DNA from: Thermotoga sp. Ku-13t
GTDB taxonomy: Bacteria > Thermotogota > Thermotogae > Thermotogales > DSM-5069
Reading direction: 5' to 3'
Assembly: GCF_011057685.1 (NCBI RefSeq)
Contig: NZ_LNFY01000011.1
Location: forward strand, 124,001-188,000
DNA: 64,000 nt
Shown one piece after another: positions 63,484-64,000 of this stretch. A program made the position numbers and the translations under genes. The first letter of the stretch is position 1. Each line of letters begins with the position of its first letter. The notes beneath the pieces were generated by a model that did no database searches, was not told where the DNA came from, and worked only from the letters and a program-made list of their open reading frames with translations.

Positions 63484-64000
63484 TCACAGGAGTTTCATGT
63501 TCTGAAGAACTTTCCTCAGCTCCGCTTTTTTCTCCTCGCTCAATGCCTTTATCGGTCCACGCGCTGGACCCGCCTCGATACCGATCATGTTCAACGCCTC
63601 CTTGATGACCACGGGGAACGTTCCAAGTTCGAAGGCGAGCCTCAGCGGTGTGAGTTCTTCCTGGGCACGCTTTGCATTCTCGAGATCTCCCTTCACAAAA
63701 TAATCGTATATGCTCGCAACCAGTCTCGGTGCGACGTTCGCTGTGGCCGCGATCGAACCGGTTCCGCCGTACAAAAGGGTTGCAAGTATGAGCGTGTCTC
63801 TGCCTGCGAGCACGTGGAAGTTCTTGCCTCTGGTCCTTCTTATGTAATCGCTGGTGTTGGTCAAATCGCCGCTGCTGTCCTTTATACCGACGATGTTGTC
63901 TATCTCCGCGAGCCTTTCCACCGTCCTTGGTTCAAGCTTCACACCGCCCGTTCTTCCAGGATTGTTGTACAGCAACACAGGAAGCTTCGTGGCCCTGGCG
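63484..64000 (-). CDS. DapA/N-acetylneuraminate lyase-family protein (partial, cut by window end)
   Basis: About 171 C-terminal residues of a DHDPS-family class I aldolase or dehydratase are visible; the frame is open to the window end, so the true start lies beyond 64000. LPVLLYNNPGRTGG and GIKDSSGDLTNTSDYIRR are family motifs. The Lys in GIKDSSG is the Schiff-base residue, and the Tyr of LLYNNP is the usual catalytic one. The family includes dihydrodipicolinate synthase, sialate lyase and 2-keto-3-deoxy sugar-acid aldolases or dehydratases. The gene company (HpcH aldolase, isomerase, hydroxyacid dehydrogenase) favours a sugar-acid enzyme over lysine synthesis. A sialate lyase role serving the nan-like operon is possible but unsupported. 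Confidence 0.85.
   Translation of the reverse strand, partial: ARATKLPVLLYNNPGRTGGVKLEPRTVERLAEIDNIVGIKDSSGDLTNTSDYIRRTRGKNFHVLAGRDTLILATLLYGGTGSIAATANVAPRLVASIYDYFVKGDLENAKRAQEELTPLRLAFELGTFPVVIKEALNMIGIEAGPARGPIKALSEEKKAELRKVLQNMKLL

Overview
The window looks like a chromosomal segment of a hyperthermophilic member of the Thermotogota, most likely Thermotoga or Pseudothermotoga. This is inferred from four things: the continuous argGHCJBD-carAB cluster, the very high density of ABC importers, the preference for AGA/AGG, GAA and AAA codons, and the strong GGAGG ribosome binding sites with frequent GTG/TTG starts. No rRNA, tRNA, CRISPR array, insertion sequence or phage gene was seen.

Layout. 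0-2.2 kb: a membrane-anchored alpha/beta hydrolase and a secreted serpin. 2.2-9.6 kb (minus): a peptide importer operon with an SLH-bearing binding protein and an embedded M14 carboxypeptidase. 10.1-14.8 kb: a PEP mutase/isocitrate lyase-family lyase divergent from a TctCBA tricarboxylate transporter and its GntR regulator, with three contiguous palindromic operators between them. 14.8-20.3 kb (minus): a nan-like amino-sugar operon (NanE, sugar ABC importer, ROK kinase, RpiR regulator). 21-28.2 kb: single genes (endonuclease V-like protein, acetyltransferase, diguanylate cyclase, a glycosyltransferase broken by a stop codon, a PlsY-like protein, a secreted VWA protein). 28.4-39.9 kb: the arginine/carbamoyl-phosphate operon behind a leader that reads as a complete arginine leader-peptide attenuator. 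40-43.4 kb: a GH2 glycosidase with its LacI regulator and operator. 43.4-46.1 kb (minus): an M20 peptidase and a YfcC-type carrier. 46.3-49.5 kb (minus): a UgpB-like sugar importer with an attenuated leader. 49.8-51.1 kb (minus): a GntP permease. 51.4-58.9 kb: diaminopimelate dehydrogenase, a second peptide importer and a YkfC-like endopeptidase, which together look like a cell-wall-peptide recycling cassette. 59.2-64 kb: an NhaC antiporter convergent with a sugar-acid-type catabolic cluster (2-hydroxyacid dehydrogenase, TIM-barrel isomerase, HpcH aldolase, DapA-like lyase cut by the window end).

Common themes. All five solute-binding-protein genes are followed by a GC-rich hairpin inside the operon, before the next gene. 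Single-base lesions interrupt argJ, ddh and the glycosyltransferase. Both sugar ABC systems lack an ATPase gene, so they probably share one encoded elsewhere.

The most interesting signal is the arginine leader (28373-28600). It has a consensus promoter, a 33-codon leader peptide with three tandem and two further Arg codons, and mutually exclusive 1:2, 2:3 and 3:4 helices ending in a 12-bp terminator with eight T, just upstream of argG.
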